A stretch of DNA of 64,000 bases from Dehalobacter sp. CP (GTDB taxonomy: Bacteria > Bacillota_B > Desulfitobacteriia > Desulfitobacteriales > Syntrophobotulaceae). Positions 27,580 through 37,660 of the stretch are shown here, one piece after another. Under the pieces are notes generated by a model, which saw only the letters and a program-made list of their open reading frames with translations, made no database searches and was not told the DNA's origin. The stretch spans positions 62,001 through 126,000 of the forward strand of contig VMEE01000052.1 in the NCBI GenBank assembly GCA_009910795.1. The letters are read 5' to 3'. The position numbers were made by a program, and so were the translations under genes. Within the stretch, counting starts at the first letter, position 1; each line of letters begins with the position of its first letter.

Positions 27580-28305
27580 TTATTTATTGCTGTCGAGATT
27601 CATCATGCCGTTAATGTCGACCACTTCCATTCCTGACGGCAGGTCGAAAGTCCCAGCGGGTACGGCACCTGTTCCAATTTGCAGGTTTTTGAATTCCATA
27701 GTGGTCATCTCGCCCCCTGCCTCATATTGGGCCTTCACAACAATGCCGTACTCGGTGCTGATCCATTCCTTGACAGTTGATCCTTCGTTGGTGAAAGTAA
27801 GGACTTTGCACTCCATGCCGTTGACTGTTTCAGTCCCGCCTATTGTATACTTAGATTCAACAAGACCACTGACATAATCAACAGGGGTGGTGGTATCCGG
27901 ACCGTTATATTCACTTAACGTCATTTTTATGGCGCTGTTTTGACCCGAGGTATAAGTAATAAACTCCTTCTTGGACCTATCAAAAATAAAAGTCATCTTT
28001 GGGCCGTTAAAGGTGCCCTCCATTTTCATTTTCTGATCCTTGAACCAGACTTTGCTTTCCGAAGATGCTCCGCCGCCAACAATCACATAATCATAGGCCA
28101 TTTCTTTGACCAGCTGTCCTTTCCCGATCAGACCGGATACAATTTCGTTATCATCAGGTAAAGTCTGTGTTTCTGTCTCTGTCGGAGCCGAGGTTGCTTC
28201 ATTTTGGGCAGCGGGTTCTTCTTTTCCGCCGCAGCCAGATAAAGCCCCAACGCAAAGAAGCAGCAAAACGAGCAAAAGCGCAAGATACCGTCGCGTCAAT
28301 CCCAT
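27580..28305 (-). CDS. Lipoprotein with DUF4412-like C-terminal domain
   Basis: Exported lipoprotein of 241 residues. The signal peptide ends in VGALSGCGGKEEP, a clear lipobox with Cys 25. A Thr/Glu-rich linker (TSAPTETETQTLPDD) follows, then a beta-rich domain resembling DUF4412/LolA-like outer proteins: FNGPKMTFIFDRSKKEFITY, GTETVNGMECKVLTFTNEG and VKEWISTEYGIVVKAQ. The ligand is unknown. GGAGGAGAA precedes the ATG. It stands alone between feoC and htpG. Confidence 0.7.
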   Translation of the reverse strand: MGLTRRYLALLLVLLLLCVGALSGCGGKEEPAAQNEATSAPTETETQTLPDDNEIVSGLIGKGQLVKEMAYDYVIVGGGASSESKVWFKDQKMKMEGTFNGPKMTFIFDRSKKEFITYTSGQNSAIKMTLSEYNGPDTTTPVDYVSGLVESKYTIGGTETVNGMECKVLTFTNEGSTVKEWISTEYGIVVKAQYEAGGEMTTMEFKNLQIGTGAVPAGTFDLPSGMEVVDINGMMNLDSNK

Positions 28306-28685
28306 GATATTCTCCTCCTATACCTTCTTTTGTATTCAGATAATGGAATTTAAAGATTTAATCATTCGATAAGAATGATGTCAAACTCTATTAGCGGGTA
28401 ACTCTTCAAAAATGATATTTTGTTAAACTATATTTCGTTATATTATTTTTCGTGATGACTCGTAAAAAGTCCTCTATATACGTATCATTTCATTCCAAAA
28501 ATTAGAACACCATCCTGAATACTGGAATATTTTTTTGGTTTCAGCACTAAGAAAGTCAGAGGAACAAGTATTTGAAGGAACAAGTGTTTGAATGTTAGAT
28601 TTTTTTCCATTCCATGGTATAATATGATGGTCGATTTTTGATTCGACCAAAGCACAGCCATATGAAATGATTGGGAGGGTTGGTA
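28306..28685. other. Intergenic region with htpG promoter and small hairpin
   Basis: About 380 bases between a divergent lipoprotein gene and htpG. TATAAT at 28618 is a good -10. Just downstream GGTCGA / TCGACC (28629-28648) forms a hairpin around the transcript start. It is not a CIRCE element (no TTAGCACTC). Nothing else was recognised. Confidence 0.5.
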
Positions 28686-30563
28686 ATGATGAATAACAAT
28701 GTTGAAACGAGGGAGTTTCAGACAGAAATCACCCAGCTGCTGGATATTGTTATTAATTCTCTCTATACGGAGCGAGAGATCTTCTTAAGAGAATTAATAT
28801 CCAATGCAGCTGACGCTACGGAGAAACTGCGCTACTGCAGGCTCACCGAAAATGAGATAAGCGAATCCGAACAGCCGTTGGAAATTTCCATCGAAACGGA
28901 TGAAGAAAAACACACGCTTACCATTACCGATAATGGGATCGGAATGACCAAAGAAGAACTGATTGAGAATCTGGGTACGATCGCCCATTCAGGATCCAAG
29001 GAATTTATCAGACAGCTGACCGAGGTCAGAAAGGCCGGATCCGGAAACAATACCGATTTAAGCCTGATTGGACAGTTCGGCGTCGGATTTTATTCAGCGT
29101 TTATGGTTGCGGAGAAAGTAACGCTCTATACCCGCTCTTTCAGACCGGACTCCGAAAGCTGGATCTGGTCTTCAAACGGAGCAGGAAGCTATTTAATAGA
29201 ACCGGGTGATCAAAGCAATTACGGGACTAGGATCGTTCTTCAGTTAAAAGAAAATGCCTATGATTTCAGCAAAGCTGACGAAATCAACAGGATTATCAAA
29301 CAGTATTCGAGTTTTGTCCCTTATCCCGTGAAAGTCAACGGTGAAAAAGTCAATACCGTCGAAGCAATATGGACGAAAAACGCATCCGAAATCAGTGAGC
29401 AGGAATATACGGAATTCTATAAATATATCGACAATGCTTTTGACGAGCCATCTTACAGAATGCACTTTTCCTCCGATGCGCCACTTTCCATCAAAGCACT
29501 GCTGTTTGTGCCCGGAGAAAATTATGAGCGGTTCGGCTTCAGCAAAATGGAGAGAGGCGTTAACCTATTCTGCAAAAAAGTCCTGATTCAGGAAAAATCT
29601 GAAGCCATCGTGCCGGAGTGGATGCGGTTTGTACGCGGCGTCATTGACAGTGATGACCTTCCCCTGAACATTTCCAGGGAGACCCTTCAGGACAATGCGC
29701 TTGTCGCCAAACTGAACAAGGTAGTCACCGGCAGATTCTTAAAATATCTCGAAGAGCAAGCCAAAGATGATCCGGCCAAATACAATCAATTTTGGGAAAA
29801 ATTCAGCAGGTTCATCAAAGAAGGAGCAGCTTCGGACTATGCCCACAAGGATGCGCTGGTCAGGCTTCTGCGCTTTGAATCCAACATGACGGCTGAAGGT
29901 GAGCTGATTTCACTGGAAGGCTACGTTGGAAGAATGAAAGAGGAACAAAAAGCGATCTATTATGTCAGCGGCTCTAACCGTAAAGTCATTGAATCCGGGC
30001 CGTATCTTGAGATATTTAAGGACAAGGGCATCGAAGTGCTTTATACGTATGAACCGATTGATGACTACATCTTAGGCGGGCTTCCTGAATTCAAAGAGAA
30101 GAAGATTGTTGCGGCCGAACAGGACAGTCAGGATCTGCCGGATTTAGATGCTGAGCAGCCCGGTAATGCCGAAAGTGAAATTCCAGAGGATGAAGTGAAG
30201 GCCTTATTGGATTGGTTCAAAGAAACACTCGGGGACAGGGTAACCGAGGTGCGTGCTTCCAAACGTCTCGTGGACAGTCCTGCGGTTGTGCTCAGCTCAT
30301 ACGGAACGCATAGTATGCAGAAAATGATGCAGATCATGAACAAGGATATGGAAGATATCCCAGCAGGAATCTTGGAGATTAACAGCCGGCATCCGGTCAT
30401 TCAGGGAATCAATGAACTGCGCAAGTCGGGCGACGCATTTGCTGCGGCAGCGGCGGAACAGATTCTGGAAAACTCGCAGATTGCCGCCGGGCTGATCATC
30501 GATCCCAGGAGTATGGTTAACAGACTCTATAACATCCTGGAAAGAGCGGTTGTGAAGAAATAA
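28686..30563 (+). CDS. htpG: Chaperone HtpG (Hsp90)
   Basis: ATP-dependent Hsp90 chaperone. The N-terminal ATPase shows EIFLRELISNAADATEKLR, ITDNGIGMTKEELIENLGTI and GQFGVGFYSAFMVA. The middle domain has MERGVNLFCKKVLIQE and LPLNISRETLQDN, and the C-terminal dimerisation domain carries SYGTHSMQKMMQIMNKDM. ATG 28686 follows GGGAGG; the frame is open a few codons earlier. Length is 625 aa, normal for bacteria. Confidence 0.95.
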   Translation: MMNNNVETREFQTEITQLLDIVINSLYTEREIFLRELISNAADATEKLRYCRLTENEISESEQPLEISIETDEEKHTLTITDNGIGMTKEELIENLGTIAHSGSKEFIRQLTEVRKAGSGNNTDLSLIGQFGVGFYSAFMVAEKVTLYTRSFRPDSESWIWSSNGAGSYLIEPGDQSNYGTRIVLQLKENAYDFSKADEINRIIKQYSSFVPYPVKVNGEKVNTVEAIWTKNASEISEQEYTEFYKYIDNAFDEPSYRMHFSSDAPLSIKALLFVPGENYERFGFSKMERGVNLFCKKVLIQEKSEAIVPEWMRFVRGVIDSDDLPLNISRETLQDNALVAKLNKVVTGRFLKYLEEQAKDDPAKYNQFWEKFSRFIKEGAASDYAHKDALVRLLRFESNMTAEGELISLEGYVGRMKEEQKAIYYVSGSNRKVIESGPYLEIFKDKGIEVLYTYEPIDDYILGGLPEFKEKKIVAAEQDSQDLPDLDAEQPGNAESEIPEDEVKALLDWFKETLGDRVTEVRASKRLVDSPAVVLSSYGTHSMQKMMQIMNKDMEDIPAGILEINSRHPVIQGINELRKSGDAFAAAAAEQILENSQIAAGLIIDPRSMVNRLYNILERAVVKK

Positions 30564-30570
30564 TACCGGA

Positions 30571-31287
30571 GTGATTATTATTACGATTCTACTCTACGGG
30601 CTGATAGCGGGTCTGGTTACCGGGCTTGGCGCTGTCATCTCTATCTCGATAAAAAATATCACGAACAAGATACTTTCAATATCGCTCGGATTTGCGTCAG
30701 GAATCATGATCGGGATATCTGCCTTAAGTCTGATTCCGACCAGCCTAGACATGAGCAACAGTATCATTTGTATTGCCGGCTTTGCAGCCGGAGCTCTGTT
30801 CCTGTTTCTGGTGGATATTTCAATGCCGCACATTCACAAGGTTGAAGCGGATTTGAGTAACTATGCCAAGATGGGGTATTTTATCGCGCTCGGAATCACA
30901 CTGCATAATCTTCCCGAAGGGATCGCGATCGGTGCGACCAGCGAAGTATCGTATCACATGGGCGTCATGACAGCCTTGACAATCGGTCTGCATAATATTG
31001 CTGAAGGTCTTTGTGTGGCGATGCCGCTGTGTCTCGCCAACGTCCCGAAATCGAGGGTCGTCCTGATTACGACCATGACCGGTATGTCAACGCTGCTCGG
31101 TACCGGGCTGGGAATGATTCTTGGCCTGATCTCTCCGCTCATCATCGCTTTCTTTCTGGCGTTTGCGGCCGGAGCAATGATCTATATCAGCAGTGACGAA
31201 CTGATTCCGAAAAGCCACCATTCCCACAGTGAATATGCCAATGTCGGCATCATGCTCGGCTTTATCCTGGCATTAATCCTGTCGTAG
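30571..31287 (+). CDS. ZIP family divalent metal transporter
   Basis: Inner-membrane metal importer, likely for zinc or iron, similar to ZupT. Eight hydrophobic segments are visible. The metal-binding helices carry GITLHNLPEGIAIGATSEV and TIGLHNIAEGLCVA, the two HNxxEG motifs of the family. The late SSDELIPKSHHSHSEY is also typical. It starts 8 bases after htpG at a GTG and may be read through from it. The substrate cannot be told from sequence. Confidence 0.88.
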   Translation: MIIITILLYGLIAGLVTGLGAVISISIKNITNKILSISLGFASGIMIGISALSLIPTSLDMSNSIICIAGFAAGALFLFLVDISMPHIHKVEADLSNYAKMGYFIALGITLHNLPEGIAIGATSEVSYHMGVMTALTIGLHNIAEGLCVAMPLCLANVPKSRVVLITTMTGMSTLLGTGLGMILGLISPLIIAFFLAFAAGAMIYISSDELIPKSHHSHSEYANVGIMLGFILALILS

Positions 31288-31300
31288 AATGATCAATCAA

Positions 31301-32887
31301 TTATTTTGTTTCATCTAGGTTATCGTTTTTCACATGAATCAGTGGGAAAGATATTGTAAAGGTGGTTCCTTCTCCGGGAGTGCTTTCGACCCGTATTTCT
31401 CCTCCGCGAAGGTACACCAGTTCGGATACGATTGCCAGGCCGAGTCCCGATCCTTGGCCTTTTCCATGGGAACGGGAACGGTCTCCCTGGAAAAACCTTT
31501 CAAAAATATGAGGAACGTCTTCAACCGGGATTCCTTCACCGTTATCCCTGACGGATAGAATAAAACGGGAATTTTCCGATTTAGCGAGGATATCAATCGT
31601 TCCACCGGAAAGTGTATGTTGAATAGCGTTATTAACAAGATTGTACAGTATCTGTTTCAGTTCATCGGGTTTTAATGGAAGTACTTGTGACGTATCCAGG
31701 ACTTCTGAGACAAAATCATCAATTGTCCGGAAATCCTGGCCGTTGAATCTGAAAGTACGGTCTTTAAGCAGGGGGGCCAAAAGCGGCATAAGCTCGGGAA
31801 GCACATCGTGCAGTCCGGAATTGAGCTCTTCGGAATGATCGCTGTTTATTTCTTCCTGGGCGATCCGATTTAAGGTCAACAGACCCTCGGTAAGCCTGAT
31901 CAGTCTTTCCGTCTCGATCAGCATGGTCTGATGGGCGGCATCCAAAGTCTCTTTGTCTGCCATACCTGTCCGCTGGAGTATTTCCAGGAAGCCTCTGATC
32001 GAGGTCAGCGGAGTCCTGAGTTCATGAGAAGCATCGGCAATAAACCGAGCCATCCGGTTTTTAGCCGATCTTTCCGTATTTAGAGCATTCTCCATCTGTC
32101 CAAGCATATGGTTTAAAGCTTCCCGAAGCTGCTGGATTTCCGAAGCGGTTTTATTCATATACGGAAGGCGCAGGTCATAGCGGCCGGCGGCAATCTTGCG
32201 GGCCGTAGAGGAAATGTTCAGAAGCGGTTCCAGTGGTTTCTGCAAAACCAGCGCTGTAAAAAATGTACTGAGTAGAATAATGATGATCGCGTTAAAAGTA
32301 TATCCTCTGAGATTTCGGCTCAAGATCAGGTCCTGTTCAGCCAGCGGCTGACCGATCAAAGCATAGCCCGCATAAGGCTGAATATCGTTGTTTTGTTCCA
32401 GGGGGAGACTGTTTACCGAAAGCTGGTTCGTTACGACCGGGGCCACCATCAGCATATACTGCTGTTCGTCGGTATCCTGAAAAATAAAACATCCGCCGGA
32501 TCTCGCCTTCTCAGCAAGATCAAACTGCAGTTGGTTGCGGCTGAGATTCGGGACCGTACTGTTCGTCTTGCCGTAGCTGTAAACAATCGATTTAAGTTGA
32601 TAGTCGCTGGTATAAAACGCCACAAAATTTCCCGGGCGGAGTTCGGAGAATCTTCCCGGAGGAAGCTCACTGCTCGAAAGCCAGCTCCCCATACTGTTCC
32701 GTATGGCGTAATAGTCTGAAAGCAGGTTCTGCTCCACGCTCTGATACAGGGAATTTTTCAGGGAAGTATACTGAATAGCCCCAATTAACGTAAAAAAAAT
32801 GATATGGCACACCCAGAAACGCAGCAGGAGCTGCCCTACCAGGGATTGCCGCCAAATATTCAGTTTTTCCAGAGGATGAACTTTCAT
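31301..32887 (-). CDS. Membrane sensor histidine kinase
   Basis: Two-component sensor of 528 residues. Membrane segments lie at about residues 20-42 and 180-200 with an extracytoplasmic sensor between them. Then come a HAMP domain (LNISSTARKIAAGRYDLRL), the HisKA dimerisation helix with the phospho-His in ADASHELRTPLTSIRG, the N-box LYNLVNNAIQHT, and DNGEGIP and GSGLGLAIV of the ATPase. ATG 32887 has GGGAGA upstream. It is the second gene after the response regulator at 33006-33689. Confidence 0.9.
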   Translation of the reverse strand: MKVHPLEKLNIWRQSLVGQLLLRFWVCHIIFFTLIGAIQYTSLKNSLYQSVEQNLLSDYYAIRNSMGSWLSSSELPPGRFSELRPGNFVAFYTSDYQLKSIVYSYGKTNSTVPNLSRNQLQFDLAEKARSGGCFIFQDTDEQQYMLMVAPVVTNQLSVNSLPLEQNNDIQPYAGYALIGQPLAEQDLILSRNLRGYTFNAIIIILLSTFFTALVLQKPLEPLLNISSTARKIAAGRYDLRLPYMNKTASEIQQLREALNHMLGQMENALNTERSAKNRMARFIADASHELRTPLTSIRGFLEILQRTGMADKETLDAAHQTMLIETERLIRLTEGLLTLNRIAQEEINSDHSEELNSGLHDVLPELMPLLAPLLKDRTFRFNGQDFRTIDDFVSEVLDTSQVLPLKPDELKQILYNLVNNAIQHTLSGGTIDILAKSENSRFILSVRDNGEGIPVEDVPHIFERFFQGDRSRSHGKGQGSGLGLAIVSELVYLRGGEIRVESTPGEGTTFTISFPLIHVKNDNLDETK

Positions 32888-33005
32888 GATGATCTCCCTA
32901 ATGTGATCATACTTAAAACACAACGATTGAAATGTTAAACATGCAATGCGTCATGATATTCCTGTGTAAAATGCTTGATATTTGATATCTCGTGTAGACT
33001 GCCAG

Positions 33006-33689
33006 TTACTGCTGTTCTGTCTGCAGATGGTAACCGAGGCCCCTGACGGTTTTAATGATCGTGTGATCCAGATCCCCGAGTTTCTCTCGAAGATAGCGGA
33101 TATATACCTCGACGATATTGTCCTCTCCTTCAAAATCGTAACCCCAGATGTGAATCAGGATTTGTTCTTTACTCAACGTTTGGTTGCTGTTCCATAAAAG
33201 ATAGGACAGCAGTTTATATTCGGTCGGAGAAAGCTGCAGAGGCTGATTATCGAGCAGGATTGACTTTTTCAGTTCATCGATCGTAAACCGGCCAATGGTT
33301 CTTTTGCCGGATAGATCCGGGAAACGGTTACGCAGCTGAACCTCGATCCGGGCCAGCAGCTCGTCAAAGTGAAAAGGCTTAACCAGATAGTCGTGGGCTC
33401 CGAGGCGCAGTCCTTTGACAATGTCTTTGGATGTATCCTTGGCAGTCAGCATAATTATGGAAGCACCGGATATTTCCGGGATGGATTCACATAGTTCATA
33501 TCCGTCCATGACCGGCATCATAATGTCAAGGATGATGACATGAGGTTCAAAGACCGGGATTATCTCCAGCGCCTTTTTCCCGTTGTCCGCTGTTCCGATA
33601 TCGTAACCCTCCTGCTTCAGCCCCAGGCTGAGCATCTGGCGGATTGAAGCGTCGTCATCCACGATAAGTATTCTGAATTTATTGGCCAT
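33006..33689 (-). CDS. OmpR/PhoB-family response regulator
   Basis: DNA-binding response regulator of 227 residues. The receiver domain has the acidic pair DDD near residue 11, the phosphoacceptor Asp in VIILDIMMPVMDGYE, Thr in IIMLTAKDT and Lys in YLVKPF. The winged-helix output domain has LSPTEYKLLSYLL and IWGYDFEGEDNIVEVYIRYL. It lies 118 bases upstream of the kinase gene, same strand. The regulated genes are unknown. Confidence 0.92.
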   Translation of the reverse strand: MANKFRILIVDDDASIRQMLSLGLKQEGYDIGTADNGKKALEIIPVFEPHVIILDIMMPVMDGYELCESIPEISGASIIMLTAKDTSKDIVKGLRLGAHDYLVKPFHFDELLARIEVQLRNRFPDLSGKRTIGRFTIDELKKSILLDNQPLQLSPTEYKLLSYLLWNSNQTLSKEQILIHIWGYDFEGEDNIVEVYIRYLREKLGDLDHTIIKTVRGLGYHLQTEQQ

Positions 33690-33988
33690 TCGTTTATTCC
33701 TCCTGTATCTTTAAAATACACGATTATTCTGAAAGGAAACTGAATACAGTCGCATTCGTCTGTATATCGCCATATATAACTATTTTAACGGTTTGAGCAA
33801 TTTTAACAAGAATTTTCTGCAGCTCGGAATATCCGGATATGCTGCTTAAAATATACAAAAATGATTACGCAGGAAATACGCAGGAAATACGAAATGTATA
33901 GATTGGACGAATCGTATAATCATGGTAAAATAATATGATAAACCCAAGGGAAGCTTGGAGGAAAAGTTTGCAAAGAAGTGGTGAGACC

Positions 33989-36900
33989 ATGAAACAACAG
34001 ATTTTTAATGAATTACTTGCGAAAAAAATTCTGATTCTGGACGGAGCGATGGGAACCATGCTTCAGCAGAAGGATCTGTCTGCCGAAGATTTTGGAGGGC
34101 CTGAACAAGAAGGCTGCAACGAAATCCTGACGCTCACCCGTCCTTATATCGTGCGTGATATTCATGAGGCCTATCTGAAAGCCGGTGCGGATATCATTGA
34201 AACCAATACCTTCGGAGGCACAAATATTGTCCTTGGGGAATATCATCTCGGGGACAGGGATATGGAAATCAACGAGGCTGCGGCACGGCTGGCCCGCGAA
34301 GCGGCCGACAAATGGTCTACAGCGGAAAAACCGCGGTTTGTGGCTGGATCCATGGGCCCGACGACCAAGATGCTGGCCTTTGGAGGCGGTATTACTTTTA
34401 CTGACCTGGAAGAGGCTTATTGCCGTCAAACCCTTGGCCTTATTAAGGGAGGCGTCGATCTGCTAATCGTCGAAACCTGTCAGGATACGCTGAATATCAA
34501 GGCGGCAGGACTCGGGATCCAACGCGCCTTTGCTGAACTTGGGCGGGAGGTGCCGCTGGTCGTTTCCGTGACGATTGAACCCTCGGGTACGATGCTCGCA
34601 GGACAGAATATTGAAGCTTTATATATTTCGATACAGCACCTGAAGCCGGTTGCCGTCGGCATGAACTGCGGCACCGGAGCGGAACTGATGAACGATCACC
34701 TCAGAACCCTGGAGGGGCTTGCCTCTTGCGCCGTGAGCTGTTACCCGAACGCGGGGCTTCCTGATGAAGAAGGCGGCTACCAGGAAACTCCGGAAGAGTT
34801 TGCCGGAAAGATGGCCGCTTACGCAGCCAAAGGCTGGCTGAACATTGCCGGTGGATGCTGCGGGACGACGGATCGCCATATCGAAGCCTTGGCAGCAGCC
34901 TTGGCCAAGTACGCTCCGAGACAAATGCGGGCTGCTGAACGAAGCAGCGTCGCAGGACTCGAAGCAGTCTGGCCCGAAGAAGAAAACCGGCCGCTGCTGG
35001 TCGGCGAGCGGGCCAATGTGATCGGTTCTCGCAAATTCAAGGAGCTTATTGCCGGTGAATATTATGAAGAAGGTTCCGAGATTGCCCGAAATCAGGTCAA
35101 GAAGGGCGCTCAGATTGTGGATGTCTGTGTGGCCAATCCCGACCGGGACGAACTTGAGGATATGGTTAGCTTTCTGCCCCATGTTGTCAATAAAGTCAAA
35201 GCGCCGCTGATGCTGGATACGACCGATCCCGCGGTTTTGGAAGCAGGGCTCCGGTTAATTCAGGGCAAAGCAATCATTAATTCGATCAACCTTGAAAACG
35301 GCCGGGAACGCTTTGATGAAGTTGTTCCGCTGCTTCGAAAATTCGGGGCTGCAGTCGTGGTTGGCTTAATCGATGAACAGGGTATGGCCCTGACCCGGGA
35401 ACGCAAGCTCGAAGTGGCCGGACGCTCTTACGATCTGCTGGTGCATGAATACGGTCTTTCAGCTGCCGATATTATCTTTGATCCGCTGACATTCCCGGTA
35501 GGGACCGGGGATGTCAAGTATCTCGGTTCTGCAGTTGAGACCATTGAAGGCCTGCGACTGATCAAAGCCAAATATCCGGAATGCAAGACGATTCTTGGGA
35601 TCAGCAATGTCTCCTTCGGTCTGCCTGCAGCAGGCCGGGAAGTGCTGAATGCCGTTTTCGTCTATTTGAATACCGTAGCCGGACTGGACTACGCGATTGT
35701 CAATTCCGAAAAACTGGAACGTTATGCGACGATTCCTCAGGCAGAGAAAAAACTGGCCCAAGATCTGCTCTTAAATACGAATGACCAGACCTTAAAAGCT
35801 TTTACCGATTTTTACAGAGAGAAAAAGGTCACGGAACAAAAACAGACGTCCGGGCTTTCCGTTGAGGAACGGCTGGCAGGAGCTATTGTGGAAGGCTCCA
35901 AAGAGGGCCTGGAGAATGATCTGTACGAGGCCCTGACGAAATATCGGCCGCTCGAAATTATTAACGGTCCGCTGATGAAAGGTATGGAGGAAGTCGGCAG
36001 CCTCTTTAACAGGAACCAGCTGATCGTGGCTGAAGTTCTGCAGAGTGCCGAAGTCATGAAGGCAGCGGTGACCATCCTAGAGGCCTATATGGAAAAAGCT
36101 GAGGAGGCGGTCAAAGGGAAGATCCTGCTCGCAACGGTCAAGGGCGATGTCCATGATATCGGTAAGAATCTTGTGGAGATCATCCTGTCCAATAACGGTT
36201 ATAAGGTGATTAACCTTGGCGTCAAAGTCAGTTCTGAACAGCTGATTGAAGCGGCTAGGAAAGAGGCCCCTGATGCGATCGGTCTATCCGGACTTCTGGT
36301 CAAATCGGTTCAGCAGATGCTGTTGACTGCCCAGGACCTGCAGGCAGCCGGAATCAATATCCCGCTGATTCTCGGAGGCGCGGCTCTGTCGCGCAAATAT
36401 ACCGAAGAAAAGATTGCCCCGCAATACGGCGGACCTGTCCTGTATGCGCGCGACGCCATGGCTGGACTGAATCTTCTGAATGGCTTGAAAAGCAAGCCGG
36501 CCAATGATTCCGGAAGCTATAACGCAGCTAAAAATAATGATCAGGCCGGTAATGTTGGTACGATTTCCGGCAACATCCCAGACAGTACCTCCGGCAGTAT
36601 TTCTGACAACCACAGCGAAAATAGATTTTCGCCGGTCAGCTTTGACGGACCTGTCTGCCGCCCGCAGCATACAGCACGGGAGGTCCTTCTGGATTATCCG
36701 CTGGCGGAGATTATCCCGAACTTGGATCTGCCTTTTATCCTGAGGCGTTATCTCGGGGTCAAAAACAAACTGCGCCATCCTTCCCAGGAAGAAATCAAGG
36801 CAGCGGAAAGCCTCCTGCTGGATTCCGAAGATGTTTCCCAGGATAAATCAGCCAAAATCCAGAAATTTGTTCAGGATTTCCTGGAAGAGATCCAAGAACA

Positions 36901-37498
36901 CAAGCTGATTACGGTCAATGGGGTATTTGCGTTTTATCCGGCCTGTGCGAACGGAAATACGGTCGCTATTATGGATTCAGAATCAGATTCGAATCCGGAT
37001 TCGAATCTGAAAGCTTCAAATATTGTTCTTGAAGAACTCAGTTTTCCGCGTCAGCAAAAAGACAATGGCCTTTGTCTCGCTGATTATGTCCGTCCCTGGA
37101 ATAAGCTTGACGGTCAGGAGCAGACGTATGATTATCTTGGTATGTTTGCGCTGACTACGGGCCTGGGAATTAGAGAAAAGGCCGAGAATTACCGGGACAA
37201 GGGCGAATACCTGAAGTCGTTTCTTCTTCAGGTTCTGGCCCTGGAGCTGGTTGAAGGATTTGCTGACATCATGCATGAAAAGATGCGTAAAATCTGGGGG
37301 ATTGATAACGGCATCCGGGTTTCTCCGGGCTACCCGATCTACCCAGCACTGGAAGAACAGGCCAAGCTGTTCAGACTGCTGAAACCGGAGGAGATTGGAA
37401 TAGCACTGACAGAGAATTTCATGATGGACCCCGAAGCGTCTGTTACCGCTGTTGTTTTTTCTCATCCCGAAGCTAAAATATTTAATATTAACCGTTGA
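33989..37498 (+). CDS. metH: Cobalamin-dependent methionine synthase
   Basis: Transfers methyl from methyltetrahydrofolate to homocysteine via B12. In order: homocysteine-binding barrel (residues about 1-310, start LDGAMGTMLQ, zinc cysteines in GMNCGTG and GGCCGTTDRH), pterin domain (about 330-600), B12 cap and binding domain (about 635-845, cobalt-ligand His in KGDVHDIGKNLVE) and the AdoMet activation domain (about 920-1169, DYVRPWN, GVSPGYP-like VSPGYPIYP). All four modules are present. An Asn/Ser/Gly-rich stretch of about 45 residues sits between the B12 and activation domains. ATG 33989 is chosen; TTG 33968 has a better ribosome site (GGAGG) and may be the true start. Confidence 0.93.
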   Translation: MKQQIFNELLAKKILILDGAMGTMLQQKDLSAEDFGGPEQEGCNEILTLTRPYIVRDIHEAYLKAGADIIETNTFGGTNIVLGEYHLGDRDMEINEAAARLAREAADKWSTAEKPRFVAGSMGPTTKMLAFGGGITFTDLEEAYCRQTLGLIKGGVDLLIVETCQDTLNIKAAGLGIQRAFAELGREVPLVVSVTIEPSGTMLAGQNIEALYISIQHLKPVAVGMNCGTGAELMNDHLRTLEGLASCAVSCYPNAGLPDEEGGYQETPEEFAGKMAAYAAKGWLNIAGGCCGTTDRHIEALAAALAKYAPRQMRAAERSSVAGLEAVWPEEENRPLLVGERANVIGSRKFKELIAGEYYEEGSEIARNQVKKGAQIVDVCVANPDRDELEDMVSFLPHVVNKVKAPLMLDTTDPAVLEAGLRLIQGKAIINSINLENGRERFDEVVPLLRKFGAAVVVGLIDEQGMALTRERKLEVAGRSYDLLVHEYGLSAADIIFDPLTFPVGTGDVKYLGSAVETIEGLRLIKAKYPECKTILGISNVSFGLPAAGREVLNAVFVYLNTVAGLDYAIVNSEKLERYATIPQAEKKLAQDLLLNTNDQTLKAFTDFYREKKVTEQKQTSGLSVEERLAGAIVEGSKEGLENDLYEALTKYRPLEIINGPLMKGMEEVGSLFNRNQLIVAEVLQSAEVMKAAVTILEAYMEKAEEAVKGKILLATVKGDVHDIGKNLVEIILSNNGYKVINLGVKVSSEQLIEAARKEAPDAIGLSGLLVKSVQQMLLTAQDLQAAGINIPLILGGAALSRKYTEEKIAPQYGGPVLYARDAMAGLNLLNGLKSKPANDSGSYNAAKNNDQAGNVGTISGNIPDSTSGSISDNHSENRFSPVSFDGPVCRPQHTAREVLLDYPLAEIIPNLDLPFILRRYLGVKNKLRHPSQEEIKAAESLLLDSEDVSQDKSAKIQKFVQDFLEEIQEHKLITVNGVFAFYPACANGNTVAIMDSESDSNPDSNLKASNIVLEELSFPRQQKDNGLCLADYVRPWNKLDGQEQTYDYLGMFALTTGLGIREKAENYRDKGEYLKSFLLQVLALELVEGFADIMHEKMRKIWGIDNGIRVSPGYPIYPALEEQAKLFRLLKPEEIGIALTENFMMDPEASVTAVVFSHPEAKIFNINR

Positions 37499-37522
37499 TC
37501 TCTGTAGTAGATGCTAATCGAT

Positions 37523-37562
37523 GCATGAAATCCCGTCTCGAGACTGAGGCGGGATTTCATGC
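37523..37562. terminator. Strong hairpin after metH
   Basis: GCATGAAATCCCGTCT pairs with AGGCGGGATTTCATGC, about 15 bp with one wobble. It lacks a clean T-run, so it may be a terminator or a 3' stabiliser. Confidence 0.65.
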
Positions 37563-37660
37563 GTCTTGTGTGTTGTCAACTAGTTTTTATAGAGCCTTAC
37601 TGGCCTCTTTTTCCTAAGATTTCTTTAACTTTTCATAGCTGTTATTCGTGTTTAAATTTT

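Noticed and set aside
28629..28648. CIRCE or HrcA operator before htpG
   Set aside because: The inverted repeat is only GGTCGA/TCGACC and lacks the TTAGCACTC arms.
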